This document shows positions 61,463-64,000 of a stretch of DNA of 64,000 nucleotides, one piece after another. The notes under the pieces are model-generated. The model saw nothing but the letters and a program-made list of their open reading frames with translations, had not been told where the DNA came from and did not search any database. The stretch's first letter is position 1. Each line of letters begins with the position of its first letter. The translations under genes were made by a program, and so were the position numbers. Source of the DNA: Harmothoe impar. Lineage: Eukaryota > Annelida > Polychaeta > Phyllodocida > Polynoidae. Location of the stretch: assembly GCA_947462335.1 (NCBI GenBank), contig OX381718.1, forward strand, positions 42,036,281 through 42,100,280. Direction: 5' to 3'.

Positions 61463-61611
61463 TTAACCCTTTGAGGAAGGCATAATGCGTTAACGCAGCA
61501 TGCCGACCCTACTATACGGGTTTGAGACATTCTGAAGGGTTGGCATGATGCACTAATGCAGCACTGGTAAGTTACTTGCCGGGACTGCAGCAGCGGACCA
61601 TAAAGGGTTAG
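61463..61611. mobile_element. CCCTTT/TTAA-family MITE, compact copy of about 149 bp
   Basis: TTAACCCTTTGAGGAAGGCATAATGCG at the left and CATAAAGGGTTAG at the right. Inverted interior phrases GCATGCCGACCC and GGGTTGGCATGATGC lie either side of GGGTTTGAGACATTC. The right target site is TTAG rather than TTAA. Confidence 0.75.
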
Positions 61612-62734
61612 GCCAAAAAAGGAGGTGTGTTTCAGGTAACATAGCAAGAAACTGTAGTGTCGGTAGGTTCGGATCTCTTTTTGTTTACTTTGTTTTTAAA
61701 ACATGAAAATACAAGCCAGCCTCTCCGAAGACCCTAAAATTGTTTTAAAATAAAGAACATTTTGATAGATTCAGTCGGGTGAGCTGAAAAAACTTCTCTT
61801 TTTTTTTTGGCCTTAGTAGGTGAGCTCTGAGCTGTATGGTGGTTTCCTGGCCGTTAGTTTAGTCAGTCACTGAGCTGAAGCGCTCTACAGTGAATGTGTA
61901 CACACCGGACATAGTACACATTTAGAAATATAACAGCAATGTGAAATTGGTGAGTAGAATTATATTGATAATGCACTTGACTTCAAATACTTCTTAACCC
62001 GTTGAAAATACTGCTTTCATGTATCATGACATAATAATGTCATGATGCATAAATGTATCCGTGCATAGTGAATAACTCGCCAATGATGTATTCAAACATC
62101 ATACCGACTCCACGTACGGTGTTGATAGACTCATAGTACAAGAAATATGTGAAATGGTTTGGCACTTCTGGCAGAAAGCATGAAATTTGGTATACAGGGG
62201 TTCTAAGACGTGCTGAACCCGATTCTAGGAGGATACATTCATTTTTATCAATGTGACTACATGTAAAATGACATTGAAAAAATAAAGTAAAAAATTTACT
62301 TTTAATTCTTTAAAAATATATATTATTTATTTTAGGATGGAATAAATTTCAAAGGATAATCCTAATGATAGAAACCAATATACATGTATTTATTGCATGT
62401 GAAAAAGTACTGTTCAGATGGACGGCTATGCATAATAAGGTGGTAATTTGCATATATTCATTACTGCTTTCTACTAACCAAAAAAGTCATTTGGTCAAAC
62501 CTTTTGTGCATAATAGGTCAACAAACCCTCACCATAATAACACATCTTGGTTGTTTAAAACTTTACATATGACATAAATCATACACTAACACTTCTAATG
62601 GCATAATTCATTCCATTTAGTCCTTAACCATTGTCCTTAATGCATGTACATACTTAGCACTTTTTAGAGAAAGACATACATGTATGTCATATATTTTACT
62701 GGTTATTGGGTAGATATGTTTTGCATACTCTCTA
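61612..62734. other. AT-rich intergenic, no gene seen
   Basis: No coding or RNA signal. A diverged interior copy of the CCCTTT family may lie near 62000-62115. Confidence 0.4.
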
Positions 62735-63258
62735 GGGCAGAGTAAGGCAGAGCAGCGTAATGTAGAATAGAACCAGGCAGAGTAAGGCAGGACAAAGCAG
62801 AGCAGAGTAATATAGAGTACAGCAGGGCAGATCAAGGCAGAGCACAGTAACGTAGAGTAGAGCAAGGCAGAGCAGGACAGGGTAAAGCAGAGCTGAGTAA
62901 TGTAAAGCAGAGAAGGCAAAGCAAGGCAGAAAAATGTAATGTAAAGCAGGGCAAAGTAATGTAGAATAGAGCCAGGCAGAGAAGGGCAGGGTAAGGCAAA
63001 GGCAGAGCAGCAGAGTAATGTAGAGTAGAGCAGGGTAGAAAAAGGCAGAGTAATGCAGGGTTAGGCAGAGGAAGGCAAAGCATAGTAATATAAAGAAGAG
63101 CAGGGCAGTGCAAGGTAGAGTGATGCAGGGTAAGGCAATGCCAGGTAGAGTAAGGCAGAGCATAGTCATGTTGAATAGAGCCAGGCAGAGTAAGGCAGAA
63201 TAGGCAGAGTAGAGTAAAATAGAGTGGAGCCGAGTAGAGCAAGGTAGGACAAGGTCGG
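62735..63258. repeat. purine-rich imperfect tandem repeat
   Basis: Over 500 bp of GCAGAGTAAGGCAGAGCAG-like words with unit length near 20 and frequent ATGTAGAATAGAGCC variants. The Leu/Cys-rich open frames on the minus strand are translations of this repeat. Confidence 0.88.
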
Positions 63259-63299
63259 GTGTGGCAAAGCAGGGTATTACAGTACTTTGGAGTGCACCG

Positions 63300-64000
63300 G
63301 AAGGCTGTGGGGGCAAGGATCCCCTTAGAGTCTACCCCTCAGAATCTAGTGTAGTGATCCGCCTTCACCCTCAAGCCGGTCTTGCCGGGCCTCCCGGGCC
63401 TCCCGCCCGGTTACCCGGACTTTCCCGGCAGAGCCCCAGGGTCACTGGGTACAGGCCCCCTCCCTCCTGCTGGTGGTGGTGCTGGGTGCCTGGGACTCCC
63501 GGATTTCTGCCCACTGAACCTTGACCAGGGGCAGGTATATAAGGCCTGCCTGCCAGGACACCAGGAAGGTATTCCTTGAGGCTGGCTCATGCCAGTCCAT
63601 AGAGTGCTACACAGCAGTGGGTCCTAGATCCCTGCTGTAGTCCCACTGTTGGAGCTGGGCTCCCTACAGGTTGGTTGCTGTCACATATATCTCCAAGTCC
63701 GGGAGATTGCTGTGACAGGTATGCACTCCACCCTTCCCAACTCTCATGCTGGAGTGGGAACTGTTGGAGGAACCTTTCTGTAGGAAGCCAGCATAGCCCC
63801 AACTCTAGAACCCCTATCCCCCATTCCTGTAGAAGTAGGGTTCTGAGGCATATTTGAGTATGAGAGTGGGGAGTGATCTGAATTAATAAGACCTGAGAAT
63901 ATATCTCATTCTGTAACTGTGCTTGATCTATTGAAATAAAGAAATATATTTAATACAACCTATTCTTCGAATCTGTTGGCTCGGAATACAATCCCTGTAT
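63300..64000 (+). mobile_element. possible LTR or retroelement end, cut by the window
   Basis: TATATAAGG (about 63535) and a downstream AATAAAG (about 63938) followed by AT-rich sequence resemble the promoter and polyadenylation layout of an LTR. No partner LTR or terminal TG...CA can be seen before the window ends. A host promoter and terminal exon are also possible. Confidence 0.25.

Noticed and set aside
62732..63316. 194-codon Leu/Cys-rich minus-strand open frame resembling a membrane protein
   Set aside because: It is a translation of a purine-rich tandem repeat; the same composition appears in two frames.
63261..63524. Pro/Gly-rich open frame hinting at collagen
   Set aside because: Gly-X-Y register is not kept beyond three triplets; composition comes from C/G-rich sequence.

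Overview
This window looks like nuclear DNA from an invertebrate animal, probably marine, though the species cannot be named from sequence alone. The reasons are spliced genes with GT-AG introns and animal-type products, an animal Ty3/Gypsy element, an Ngaro/DIRS-type tyrosine-recombinase retrotransposon, LINEs with endonuclease and reverse transcriptase, and dense small inverted-repeat elements, microsatellites and poly-C/poly-G runs. Most of the 64 kb is mobile or repeat DNA. There is no bacterial, operon or CRISPR signal.

Host genes: (1) a secreted, Cys-containing protein on the minus strand near 3.5-4.0 kb, with a GPI-anchor-like tail just out of frame; (2) an eight-exon gene for an isopenicillin-N-synthase-like Fe(II)/2-oxoglutarate oxygenase on the plus strand (15408-19924), whose first exon has an apparent one-base frameshift; (3) a six-exon FKBP11-like ER peptidyl-prolyl isomerase on the minus strand (23433-26528), convergent with gene 2 and complete at all splice junctions.

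Mobile elements, left to right: a decayed LINE 3' end (1-1962) interrupted by a TTAA-flanked MITE; a second LINE fragment with a mutated active site (2025-2783); a complete Gypsy element (7206-12180, minus) with identical 144-bp LTRs and a 5-bp target duplication; a probable solo LTR (12718-13251); a complete Ngaro-like element (30895-36338, plus) with A1-ORFs-B1-A2-B2 split direct repeats and intact gag-like, RT/RNase H and tyrosine recombinase ORFs; and, on the minus strand from 49.2 to 41.3 kb, a large LINE-like assembly.

That last assembly is the most unusual part. Read on the minus strand it carries a 749-aa ORF (AT-hook-like motif, coiled coil, L1-ORF1-like RNA-binding region and a C-terminal NADAR-like domain), a 235-aa ORF resembling an SGNH hydrolase with altered catalytic residues, a 1.1-kb array of about twelve short hairpins with constant stems and variable loops, and a 967-aa endonuclease/reverse transcriptase ORF. 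All three ORFs are uninterrupted. I propose that they form one element of about 8 kb that brought an ADP-ribose/NAD-related domain into a retrotransposon, but I cannot prove that they are one unit.

From 49.5 kb to the end there is no convincing host gene. That part holds non-autonomous elements (a CCCTTT/TTAA family, TA-flanked MITEs, a near-perfect 180-bp hairpin), tandem arrays (40, about 57 and about 20 bp units), poly-G/C runs, and an LTR-like sequence cut by the window end.
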